Source: Alphaproteobacteria bacterium UBA6324 (GTDB taxonomy: Bacteria; Pseudomonadota; Alphaproteobacteria; CAAGCB01; CAG-977). From it: a stretch of 9,348 bases of DNA. Under the pieces are notes generated by a model. The model did not search any database, was not told where the DNA came from, and was given only the letters and a program-made list of their open reading frames with translations. Each line of letters opens with the position of its first letter. Position 1 is the first letter of the stretch. The position numbers were made by a program, and so were the translations under genes. The stretch spans positions 4,719 through 14,066 of the forward strand of contig DJSW01000025.1 in assembly GCA_002439085.1 (NCBI GenBank). The letters are read 5' to 3'. This document shows positions 1 through 6,149 of the stretch, piece after piece.

Positions 1-12
1 CCCCCCCCCCCC
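1..12. repeat. Poly-C tract at window edge
   Basis: The window opens with twelve consecutive C residues, and the run may continue to the left. It is followed by GAC-TTTTT-GTC and an AT-rich stretch that contains an imperfect hairpin with a 9-bp stem (24-32 pairing with 48-56). No gene is visible between 1 and 119. A run this long is unusual. It could be a slippage-prone tract or a sequencing or assembly artefact at a contig end; the sequence alone cannot decide. Confidence 0.5.
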
Positions 13-64
13 GACTTTTTGTCAATACTTTTTTAATGAAAAACAACAAAAGTATTATCGCGCA

Positions 65-99
65 CAAAAAACACCGGACTTTAAATCCGGTGTTTTTTT
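65..99. terminator. Bidirectional intrinsic terminator after the P-type ATPase gene
   Basis: ACACCGGA (71-78) and TCCGGTGT (86-93) form a perfect 8-bp stem around a 7-base loop. The stem is flanked by six A on the left and six T on the right, so it has a U-tract on either strand. It lies about 20 bases beyond the stop codon of the minus-strand ATPase gene at 120, so it most likely ends that transcript. It would also stop any plus-strand transcript entering from the left. Confidence 0.85.
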
Positions 100-119
100 A
101 TTTTAATGTTTATATTCTC

Positions 120-2771
120 CTACTTGCTCAATTTACTTTTCACAGCCATAAATGCTTTGAACAATTCGGACGCGACGATCACACTGGCGGAGAGAGCGAA
201 AATTTTACCCCACATTTCCGCGGGCAGCGGAACCGTTCCGAAAATGCGGCCGCCGTACTGGCTGATCACGAATTGCAGGACAAACGTGAAGAAAAACGCG
301 ATCAGCATCAGCTTGTTGTCGAAAAAGTGTTTGAAAACGCTTTCATGCGACAATTCGCGGCAGGAAAACGCGTTCATCAGCTGGAACGTCACGAACAGCG
401 TGAACAGAACCGTGCCGTTTTGTTCGGGCGCGGCCCCCATGAAATTCGTCACCGTTTGCGCCATCATGACGGCCGAAATGAACAGGCCGCCGAAAATGAT
501 GCGCACCAGCATTTCCTTTGTCACGATGCCGGCGTCGCGCGGCGTCGGTTTATTGTCCATCAGCGAACTGCGAATCGGTTCCAGACTGAGCGTCAGGGCG
601 GGAGGTCCGTCCATGATCAAATTCACCCACAACAATTGCAACGCGGTGAACGGCGTCGGGAATCCCGCGATCAATGACGCCAGAACAACAACGACCGAAG
701 ACAGGTTGACCGTCAGTTGAAACAGCAGAAAACGCTGAAAGTTTTCATAAATCCCGCGTCCCCACTGAATCGCTTTGACGATTGTCGAAAAGGAATCGTC
801 CAGCAAAACGATGTCGCTGGCTTCTTTGGAAACCTCGGTGCCGGAAATTCCCATCGCCAACCCGATATCCGCGTTTTTGATCGCAGGAGCGTCATTGATG
901 CCGTCGCCCGTGACGGCGACGACGCATTTCATGGCTTTCAGCGTTTTGACGACGCGCATTTTGATCACGGGCGTACTGCGCGCGATAACGCGAATTTTCG
1001 GTAGCAACGCCGTCAGCTGAGCGTCATCCAACGCGTCAATGTCCTTGGCTTCCACGGCGATATGGTCGCCGTCCAGCAAATTCAGGTCATTGGCGATCGC
1101 CGTCGCCGTGACAATATTGTCGCCGGTCAGCATTTTGATGTCGATGCCGGCTTTGCGGCAACTGCGGACGGCGTCAAACACTTCGGCGCGCAAAGGATCG
1201 GCGATCGCGACGAAACCGTCGAAGATCAATCCGCTTTCGATTCCGGCGCGGCCGTTTTCAAAATCGGGGCAAACGGCGATTTCCTTGTGCGCGAAACCGA
1301 TCACGCGGCAGGCTTTTTCCTGATACGCGACGATCTGCGATTCGTATTTTTCACGCGCGGCGGCGTCCAAATCGCACATGGACAGGATTTTTTCGGGACT
1401 TCCTTTACTGTATGCGACATAACCGTTTTCCCCGCGCACGACCGTCGTCATATTTTTTGTTTCCGACGAAAACGGATAAACGTGCGCGACGCCGAACGAC
1501 CGGCGCACGGCGCGGTAATCGCGTCCCGCTTTGTCGGCGGCGACCAGCAACGCGCATTCCGTCGGATTGCCGATAAAGGTGTAGCTGTTGTTTTCAATGT
1601 CGATGTCGGCCGTCGCGTTGACGCAGAAATTCGTCAAAAGGTCGGGATCCGTGACATCCTGCGGCGATTTCATGTCGCCGTGTTCGCACACCTGCACGAC
1701 CGTCATGCGGTTTTCGGTCAGCGTCCCCGTTTTGTCCGAACAAATCACGTTGATGCACCCGATCGTTTCGCACGCGACCATTTTTTTGACCAAAGCGTTT
1801 TCCTTGGACATTTTGATGATATTGATCGCCAAACAGATGGCGACGGTCGTCGGCAGCCCTTCGGGCACGGCGGCGACGATCAAAACGATGCTGGTGATGA
1901 ACGCTTCGGACACGTTGGCCAGATTGGCCGTCCCGTTATATAAAAACACGCCCAGCTGGATCAAAAACGCCAAAGCGGCCATGGACACGCCCCAAACGGC
2001 GATGACGCCGCCCAAATGCGCCAGCTTTTCCTGCAAAGGCGTCATGCTTTTTTCGGCGTGGGACAATTCGCGCGCGATTTGCCCGAATTCGGTGTCGTTG
2101 CCGACGGCGGTGACGATCATGCGTCCCGACCCCGCGGTCACGAACGTGCCGGAATACAGCATATTCGACCGTTCGGCCAACGGCGTTTGCGGATCGTCGA
2201 AAACAATATCCGCATCCTTTTTCACCGCTTCGCTTTCGCCGGTCAGGGACGCTTCCTCGACGCGCAGATCGGTGCTTTCCAGCAAACGGCCGTCAGCGGG
2301 GATTTTCGCCCCCGTTTGCAGACAAACGATATCGCCGACGACGATATCCTTTTGCGAAATCAAGCGGACTTTGCCGTTGCGGAACACTTTGGCGGGGATG
2401 TCGTCCTTGATTTTGTTCAACGCGTCAAACGCCTTGGCGCTTTTTCCTTCCATGATCAAAGAAATGGCAACGGACAAAAAGATGGCGACCGCGATGCCGA
2501 CACATTCGACGTATTCCGTTTCCTCGCCGCTCAGCCCGCGGGCGTAATTAACGCCAAGTGCGATGAACGCCGCGATAATCAACATCAAAACCATCGGCTC
2601 CGTCAGGCTTTGCCAAATTTTCAGCAACAGGGATTCGCGCGGCGGGCGGGACAGTTGGTTGACGCCGAAACGCACGGCGTTGTCAACGGCCTGTTCTTCG
2701 GATAACCCTTTTTGTTCCGATACACCCAATTCGTCCAGAACCTGTTGTCGGGTCTTTGTAAAAGCGTCCAT
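120..2771 (-). CDS. P2-type cation-transporting ATPase (PMCA/SPCA-like), probable Mn2+/Ca2+ exporter
   Basis: An 883-residue P-type ATPase of the inner membrane, pumping divalent cations at the cost of ATP. Motifs in order (numbering from the chosen start): N-terminal cation-ATPase domain 1-50; M1/M2 about 55-108; actuator TGES 177-180; M3 about 254-278; M4 with PEGLP 303-307; phosphorylation site CSDKTGT with Asp346; KGSPE nucleotide-binding motif; hinge TGDGINDAP 621-629; M5 with Asn689; M6 with WVNLIMD ending at Asp721; then further C-terminal helices. The ion-site residues Glu304, Asn689, Asn717 and Asp721 look like those of Ca2+/Mn2+ pumps. M6 reads MDGPPA, as in yeast Pmr1-type (SPCA) pumps. 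Start choice: an ATG at 2786 is possible but has no Shine-Dalgarno; the ATG at 2771 has GGAGAGG six bases upstream. The putative Mn2+ riboswitch in its leader favours Mn2+ export, as known for riboswitch-linked P-type ATPases in other bacteria. Family is certain; the substrate is inferred. Confidence 0.95.
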   Translation of the reverse strand: MDAFTKTRQQVLDELGVSEQKGLSEEQAVDNAVRFGVNQLSRPPRESLLLKIWQSLTEPMVLMLIIAAFIALGVNYARGLSGEETEYVECVGIAVAIFLSVAISLIMEGKSAKAFDALNKIKDDIPAKVFRNGKVRLISQKDIVVGDIVCLQTGAKIPADGRLLESTDLRVEEASLTGESEAVKKDADIVFDDPQTPLAERSNMLYSGTFVTAGSGRMIVTAVGNDTEFGQIARELSHAEKSMTPLQEKLAHLGGVIAVWGVSMAALAFLIQLGVFLYNGTANLANVSEAFITSIVLIVAAVPEGLPTTVAICLAINIIKMSKENALVKKMVACETIGCINVICSDKTGTLTENRMTVVQVCEHGDMKSPQDVTDPDLLTNFCVNATADIDIENNSYTFIGNPTECALLVAADKAGRDYRAVRRSFGVAHVYPFSSETKNMTTVVRGENGYVAYSKGSPEKILSMCDLDAAAREKYESQIVAYQEKACRVIGFAHKEIAVCPDFENGRAGIESGLIFDGFVAIADPLRAEVFDAVRSCRKAGIDIKMLTGDNIVTATAIANDLNLLDGDHIAVEAKDIDALDDAQLTALLPKIRVIARSTPVIKMRVVKTLKAMKCVVAVTGDGINDAPAIKNADIGLAMGISGTEVSKEASDIVLLDDSFSTIVKAIQWGRGIYENFQRFLLFQLTVNLSSVVVVLASLIAGFPTPFTALQLLWVNLIMDGPPALTLSLEPIRSSLMDNKPTPRDAGIVTKEMLVRIIFGGLFISAVMMAQTVTNFMGAAPEQNGTVLFTLFVTFQLMNAFSCRELSHESVFKHFFDNKLMLIAFFFTFVLQFVISQYGGRIFGTVPLPAEMWGKIFALSASVIVASELFKAFMAVKSKLSK

Positions 2772-2789
2772 CAAGATCCTCTCCATACT

Positions 2790-2841
2790 AAAAAAGACTC
2801 ATGTACGAACTGAAAGGAAGTTCAGTCTGTACATGAGTCTT
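2790..2841 (-). terminator. Riboswitch-controlled intrinsic terminator (expression platform)
   Basis: On the minus strand AAGACTCATGTAC (2841-2829) pairs perfectly with GTACATGAGTCTT (2806-2794). Inside lies a G.U pair, an A/C mismatch and a further 6-bp stem with a six-base loop, giving about 21 positions of stem. TTTTTT (2795-2790) follows at once, and the ATPase start is 18 bases further on. This is a textbook intrinsic terminator placed before the coding region rather than after it. Its 5' half contains the CUCAUG strand needed for the aptamer P1 helix, so the two structures exclude each other. Confidence 0.88.
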
Positions 2842-2921
2842 GTTCTTTAAGACAAGCCAGACCGACACGCGGCCACGGTGTTGACTTGCCACACACGCAG
2901 TGTGCAAACTACTCCCCCATG
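2832..2921 (-). promoter_or_regulatory. yybP-ykoY family (Mn2+) riboswitch aptamer
   Basis: Read on the minus strand, the leader contains the conserved blocks of the yybP-ykoY class in the right order. First is the P1 strand CAUGGG (2921-2916) running into GGAGUAG (2915-2909). An imperfect stem follows (UUGC..ACAC with GUGU..GCAA, roughly 2907-2884). Then come GUCAACA (2885-2879), further helices, CAAGA (2842-2838) and the P1 partner CUCAUG (2837-2832). CAUGGG and CUCAUG pair over six positions with one G.U. Members of this class bind Mn2+ and often precede P-type ATPases and other Mn2+ exporters. Here the ligand-bound form would sequester CUCAUG and block the downstream terminator, so the switch should be ON with Mn2+. 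Identification is by eye against the remembered consensus; a covariance-model search has not been run. Confidence 0.87.
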
Positions 2922-2931
2922 GGACGGGGCG

Positions 2932-2961
2932 ATAATACGACCGTTTCCGGCGAAAAGTCAA
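2932..2961 (-). promoter_or_regulatory. Sigma-70-type promoter of the riboswitch-ATPase transcript
   Basis: On the minus strand TTGACT (2961-2956) and TATTAT (2937-2932) are separated by 18 bases. The expected transcription start is near 2925, only a few bases before the first strand of aptamer helix P1 at 2921. The tight fit between promoter and aptamer supports both calls. Confidence 0.75.
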
Positions 2962-3017
2962 GTGAAATGTATGCTGGCGGCCGGTGTGTTTTTTTGTCTT
3001 TTTTGTCCAAAATTCGG

Positions 3018-3046
3018 TTGATTCCTTGCGCGTTTTTTGCTAGTTT
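3018..3046 (+). promoter_or_regulatory. Possible promoter of the 786-residue protein operon
   Basis: TTGATT (3018-3023) lies 17 bases before TAGTTT (3041-3046), which has an extended -10 TG at 3038-3039. The -10 itself is a weak match. Transcription would start near 3053, leaving a short leader with the GAGG ribosome-binding site at 3063-3066. A TATGAT at 3056-3061 looks better as a hexamer but would leave no room for the ribosome-binding site. Confidence 0.35.
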
Positions 3047-3075
3047 AACATTGTATATGATAGAGGTGTCTGGTT

Positions 3076-5436
3076 ATGCGGCATGATCATTTGATTTCAT
3101 TTTCCGAATTGCCCGAAGGCTTTGAAAAAAACGCGAAGCTGACGGCCGAAAAGCGCGACTTCGCCGTTCGGGTGCAAAACGCCATGAAAATGACCGAAGA
3201 CGGGATCGGCGTGGACGGCAAACCCGTTTTCCGGCCGAAAGCGGAAAAACTGCAGGAATTGGACATCATTGTTTCCCATGGGACGGATCGGTTGGATTCG
3301 TCGCAAATCATGTCCCTGTTTTCCGCCTATCGCGATCTGGCGGCCTTTGACAAAATGATCGACCTGTACAAACGCGTCGATAACGAGGATTTCAAAAACG
3401 CCCCCATGGTGCGCGAACAGCTGGCCGTCGCCTATCGCAAAGTGCCGCGCGGCGAAAAACTGGCGGACAAAATGTGGGATTATCACCGTTCCATGGATTT
3501 GTGTTTCGAGCTGATCGACGAAGGACACGGCAACGGCGTAACGTACAGCAACATCGGCCGGTGCCTGCGCTATATCGCCGAAAAAACGGAAATGGCCGAT
3601 AAAAAACAGGAACGCGAACGCAAAGAGGGGTTGCTTTCCGATTCCGTCCGCCGGTTGGAAGAAGGCTTCCTGACCACATTGGAATCGTCCGTCGGGATGC
3701 AGGCCGTCCACGGCAACATCATGTTGGGCAACACCGACCGCGCCCGCGAAACCGCCAAGGTCGTCTATCTGGCCGCTTTGCGCGACGGGGCGGAGGAATC
3801 CAGCGACTATTTCTGCATTTCAACCGCATTGCAAGCCGCGTGCATTTCCGGTCAGGACAAAAAGATCGTCAAACATTTGTGCAACCGGCTGGAAAGCAGC
3901 ATCAAATACCGTTGGGAGCTGGAGGACGTCTATCGCGACATGAGCCGCATCGGCCAATATTTCCCGTCCGAAAACACGGCCGACGTTTGCGAACTGCTGT
4001 CCGGTTTGTGCGTGACGGCGCGCCCCAAAGGCCGGCGTTCGGACGCCATCACCCTGCCCCACGCGCCCAGCTCCGACCGCTATATCACCGAGGATCCTAA
4101 ACTGCAGGCCGTGCGCGATTACAGTTATTCCTACCGCGGGTGCGGTTCGGCGTTCCGCGGCGCGAACCGCGTCGGCGGCAATATGGCGTTCGGCGGCCAA
4201 CTGCCCGACCACAGCGTTTCCAGAAAGGATTTGCGCCTGTTCACCGGATTGGTAAAAATGACGCCCGCCCAACTGGGCATCAAGTTCGACAAACCGGTTG
4301 TCGGTTATAAAGCGGCCGATTTGATGAACACACGCCTGACGGATATTGACAACCCCGAAGCGTTCATGGACATCGCCGACCGCTTCATCCGTCAAACGTT
4401 TACAACGGAAAACTTCGCCGGCAGCGGTCTGCATATGGAAGACAACGCCCTGTCGAAAAACGAATACGGGGAATCCAGATACGACGCGACGGTCAAATCG
4501 GTATTGCGGGCGTGCGGCAAAAAAATCGGCGAACGCGACGCCGACATCGACACGCGGACGAACATTTCCGCCATTTTCGCGTTGGGTATGGGCGATTGCC
4601 GTCATCACGCACAGGTCAAACAGATCATGTTTGACATGTGGCAAAAAGAACAGATGAATTCCTGCCTGTCCGGTATGTATTATCAGGCGTGGCAGGGAAA
4701 AACCGTTGATGAAAATTGTTGGCAGGCCAAGGAATTTTACAACATCCTCGACACCGAACTGCGCACCGCCGATGTCGAAGTCCGCGTTCCCGTCAAAATG
4801 GAACAGGAAATGCGGATGGAAAACGGCGTTCCGAAAAAGGTTGACATTCCTTATAAACCGTTGATGCGGGACGGAAAGTTCATTCCCGACGATCCGTCGC
4901 ACAAACGCAATCTGGAGGATCACACCCTGTGTTGGTTGATCCGGAAAAACCGCGACGGCGAACTGACGGAATTCGGACTGCGCGACGCGTTTTATCAGGA
5001 TAAACACTACGATTGGGGACACAAAAACGTCGATGTGAAAGACATCCGCGTCATGCTCAGCGGCAAACCGTCCATCCCCGCCGGAAAAATCGACGGGTCG
5101 AAAACAACGACGGGACAATCCGTCCCCGTGGTGCAAATGCCGACCGTTTACAACAGCGGCAAACGCGATTCTTTCATCAAGGACAGCATCGGCCGCGACG
5201 TTTGTCTGGTCGGCATCCCTCTGGCCGGATTCAAGGATTCCGAAGCGTTTTTGAAAATGATCAAAGACCGCGAGGGAATGGCGAAAATCATGCGCGACGT
5301 TTTGATCAAAGATCCCGAAACCAAAGGGTGGAAAAAAGAACTTTCCGCCGAAAACGACAAATCGGCACCCAAACCAACGGCCGCGAACAACGCCGTGCGC
5401 GCGCGCCAAGCGGCAGTAGCGGGACGCGGCAGATGA
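3076..5436 (+). CDS. Uncharacterised protein: TRAFs-binding/TPR-like N-terminal region plus transglutaminase-like C-terminal region
   Basis: A 786-residue, apparently cytoplasmic protein; I see no signal peptide or membrane helix. Start: ATG with GAGG nine bases upstream. Residues about 76-290 are helical and follow the pattern of the TRAFs-binding domain family (DUF4071-like): AYRDLAAFDKMIDLYKRV (84-101), APMVREQLAVAYRK (109-122), TYSNIGRCL (156-164), VRRLEEGF (191-198) and DYFCISTALQAACISGQ (244-260). Residues about 345-480 are unassigned. Around 500-640 a transglutaminase-like core can be proposed. GDCRHHA has Cys508 with Ala at +4, EDHTLCWL has His616, and LRDAFY has Asp637, fitting a Cys-His-Asp triad. 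The last 35 residues are Ala/Lys/Arg-rich and probably disordered. The gene overlaps the next one by ATGA, so the two are translationally coupled. The domain readings are by eye; the second is a hypothesis. It might instead be a purely structural relative. No function is claimed. Confidence 0.85.
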   Translation: MRHDHLISFSELPEGFEKNAKLTAEKRDFAVRVQNAMKMTEDGIGVDGKPVFRPKAEKLQELDIIVSHGTDRLDSSQIMSLFSAYRDLAAFDKMIDLYKRVDNEDFKNAPMVREQLAVAYRKVPRGEKLADKMWDYHRSMDLCFELIDEGHGNGVTYSNIGRCLRYIAEKTEMADKKQERERKEGLLSDSVRRLEEGFLTTLESSVGMQAVHGNIMLGNTDRARETAKVVYLAALRDGAEESSDYFCISTALQAACISGQDKKIVKHLCNRLESSIKYRWELEDVYRDMSRIGQYFPSENTADVCELLSGLCVTARPKGRRSDAITLPHAPSSDRYITEDPKLQAVRDYSYSYRGCGSAFRGANRVGGNMAFGGQLPDHSVSRKDLRLFTGLVKMTPAQLGIKFDKPVVGYKAADLMNTRLTDIDNPEAFMDIADRFIRQTFTTENFAGSGLHMEDNALSKNEYGESRYDATVKSVLRACGKKIGERDADIDTRTNISAIFALGMGDCRHHAQVKQIMFDMWQKEQMNSCLSGMYYQAWQGKTVDENCWQAKEFYNILDTELRTADVEVRVPVKMEQEMRMENGVPKKVDIPYKPLMRDGKFIPDDPSHKRNLEDHTLCWLIRKNRDGELTEFGLRDAFYQDKHYDWGHKNVDVKDIRVMLSGKPSIPAGKIDGSKTTTGQSVPVVQMPTVYNSGKRDSFIKDSIGRDVCLVGIPLAGFKDSEAFLKMIKDREGMAKIMRDVLIKDPETKGWKKELSAENDKSAPKPTAANNAVRARQAAVAGRGR

Positions 5437-5699
5437 AAACGATCACCTACACGGCCGTTTGCCCGCATTGCGGCAAAACCAACGAGGTTGTCGCGGAACA
5501 AAGCGAAGGTTTCAACGAACCCGAAGAATTCCATTGCGATTATTGCGGATTGGAAATCGGCGAAATACCGGCCGCCGCCCCGCCGAAAACACGGTATCTC
5601 CCCGACACCGAAACACCGGAAGACAAAAAGATACCCACCCGCCTAGCGGGTGGTTCTTCACACTGCGGGCATAGCCCTAAGGCTACCGGCGACGCCTAA
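5433..5699 (+). CDS. Small zinc-ribbon protein, 3' end altered by an IS-like element
   Basis: An 88-residue ORF whose ATG overlaps the stop of the preceding gene (ATGA), implying translational coupling and a shared job. Residues 10-39 hold CPHCG (Cys10, Cys13) and CDYCG (Cys35, Cys38), a classic four-cysteine zinc ribbon with a 21-residue spacer. After about residue 44 it is Pro/Thr/Glu-rich. From codon 68 (position 5634) the reading frame enters the hairpin CCACCCGC/GCGGGTGG and then DNA that belongs to the IS-like element. The last 21 residues are therefore probably not native, and the original C-terminus was lost or changed. The start and the cysteine motifs are clear. Function is unknown; zinc ribbons of this kind can bind nucleic acid or act as protein-assembly modules. 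Confidence 0.75.
   Translation: MKTITYTAVCPHCGKTNEVVAEQSEGFNEPEEFHCDYCGLEIGEIPAAAPPKTRYLPDTETPEDKKIPTRLAGGSSHCGHSPKATGDA
5635..5653. repeat. Right-end hairpin of the IS-like element
   Basis: CCACCCGC (5635-5642) and GCGGGTGG (5646-5653) form a perfect 8-bp palindrome with a 3-base loop. It is not followed by a U-tract on the plus strand, so it is unlikely to be a good terminator. Its place at the end of the element fits the subterminal hairpins that TnpA recognises in the IS200/IS605 family. It also falls inside the zinc-ribbon reading frame. Confidence 0.6.
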
Positions 5700-5732
5700 A
5701 CGGCGTACAAACGGTCTGGCTGGCGCATTTTG

Positions 5733-5930
5733 TTACCGGCCACCCGTGAACGGGTCGGACAAATCAAGTGTCAGCCGGTCGGAAAGAGCGTCTTCTTTCA
5801 GCCGGTTTCGGATATATTCAGCGATCTTGCGCGCATTTTTGCCCGCGGTATCCACATAATCTTAACTCCTTAGTTCTTCTTGCGATTGCCAAACCGCAGT
5901 TTGATTGTAACCAAGGAGTTTTTTTCGCAT
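5733..5930 (-). pseudogene. Remnant of an IS200/IS605 TnpA (Y1) transposase gene
   Basis: From an ATG at 5930 a frame runs for 22 codons, meets a TAA (5864-5862), and continues in the same frame for 42 codons to a TAA at 5735-5733. The second part, from DYVDTAGKNARKIAEYIRNR to SDPFTGGR, resembles the end of IS200-type TnpA proteins. These typically read (G)YYV(D/S)T-x-G-x-N, then a KYIREQ-like helix, then DPF-x-G at the C-terminus. The HUH motif and the catalytic tyrosine are absent, so the middle of the gene has been deleted. The first 22 residues cannot be assigned. A GGAAAG Shine-Dalgarno-like sequence precedes the ATG. The assignment is from remembered family patterns and is moderately secure. 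Confidence 0.5.
5864..5920. other. Nested stem-loop within the IS-like element
   Basis: AACTCCTTAGTT (5864-5875) and AACCAAGGAGTT (5909-5920) form a 12-position stem with one non-Watson-Crick position (A/C on the plus-strand RNA, G.U on the minus-strand RNA). It encloses a second hairpin, CAAAC-CGCA-GTTTG (5890-5903). On the plus strand the outer stem runs directly into seven T (5919-5925), so it could end plus-strand transcripts from the operon upstream. On the minus strand it spans the broken part of the transposase frame. Confidence 0.45.
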
Positions 5931-5988
5931 AACTGTAAGCTTTCCGGAACCCCGCCCCTAGCACGGGGCTTTCAAGAATACAAAAAAA
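5918..5988 (-). repeat. IS-like left end, copy 1
   Basis: On the minus strand these 71 bases align without gaps to 9278-9348 at about 55 of 71 positions. The first 19 bases, from the T-run through GTATTCTTGAAA, are identical. Both copies then have CCCCG-x-GCTAGG-xx-CGGG, TTACAG-x-TATGC and an ATG at the same place. The unit begins in the U-tract of the tRNA-Gln terminator. Confidence 0.75.
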
Positions 5989-6011
5989 GCCGTTAAAAAT
6001 CAACGGCTTTT
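5982..6011 (-). terminator. Intrinsic terminator of tRNA-Gln
   Basis: On the minus strand AAAGCCGTT (6010-6002) pairs with AACGGCTTT (5994-5986) around the 7-base loop GATTTTT. Seven T follow (5988-5982). It begins five bases after the CCA end of the tRNA. Confidence 0.88.
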
Positions 6012-6015
6012 GAAG

Positions 6016-6089
6016 TGGCTGGGAAACCTGGACTCGAACCAAGACTAACGGAGTCAGAGTCCGCTGTTCTACCATTAAACTATTTCCCA
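6016..6089 (-). tRNA. tRNA-Gln (anticodon CTG)
   Basis: A 74-base cloverleaf on the minus strand. The acceptor stem TGGGAAA (6089-6083) pairs with TTTCCCA (6026-6020), followed by discriminator G and an encoded CCA (6018-6016). The anticodon stem GCGGA/TCCGT encloses the loop CTCTGAC, giving anticodon CTG, which reads CAG. The T arm is CTTGG-TTCGAGT-CCAGG. The D loop contains GGT as expected. Confidence 0.95.
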
Positions 6090-6103
6090 ACGAATGTAGG
6101 AAC

Positions 6104-6132
6104 TATATACCCCCTTTCCGCGGGGTTGGCAA
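6104..6132 (-). promoter_or_regulatory. Sigma-70-type promoter of tRNA-Gln
   Basis: On the minus strand TTGCCA (6132-6127) and TATATA (6109-6104) are spaced by exactly 17 bases. The start would be near 6097, about eight bases before the mature tRNA. It lies between the marC stop codon and the tRNA, and no clear terminator separates marC from it. Confidence 0.75.
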
Positions 6133-6149
6133 GAGTTTTTTTCGTTTTT

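Larger units (their letters stand above)
5634..5988 (-). mobile_element. Decayed, internally deleted IS200/IS605-like element
   Basis: Read on the minus strand, this 350-base stretch has the layout of a short IS200/IS605-type element. At its left end lies a subterminal hairpin, with CCCCG and CGGGG arms around TGCTAGGGG. It then has an ATG, a broken reading frame ending in a piece like a TnpA C-terminus, and a right-end hairpin, CCACCCGC-TAG-GCGGGTGG (5653-5635). The left end is about three quarters identical to the sequence at 9278-9348 over 71 bases, which shows it is a repeated unit. There are no obvious terminal inverted repeats or target duplications, as expected for single-strand transposing HUH elements. 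Exact ends are uncertain. The element is too short for a full transposase (about 130-150 residues), so it is a deletion derivative. Confidence 0.6.

Noticed and set aside
1062..2705. Several long plus-strand open frames across the P-type ATPase gene
   Set aside because: All are in other frames of a gene with every P-type ATPase motif; none has a domain of its own.
2886..3086. 66-codon plus-strand ORF between the divergent genes
   Set aside because: It covers the riboswitch promoter and leader on the opposite strand and has no ribosome-binding site or domain.
3820..5409. 529-codon open frame on the minus strand opposite the large unknown gene
   Set aside because: It is a shadow of the GC-rich coding strand: its composition is dominated by Phe, His, Val and Arg, it has no recognisable domain, and it lacks a sensible ribosome-binding site.
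5818..6090. 90-codon minus-strand ORF through tRNA-Gln
   Set aside because: It translates the tRNA gene, its terminator and the IS-like left end, in a frame different from the transposase remnant; a typical spurious tRNA-overlapping ORF.
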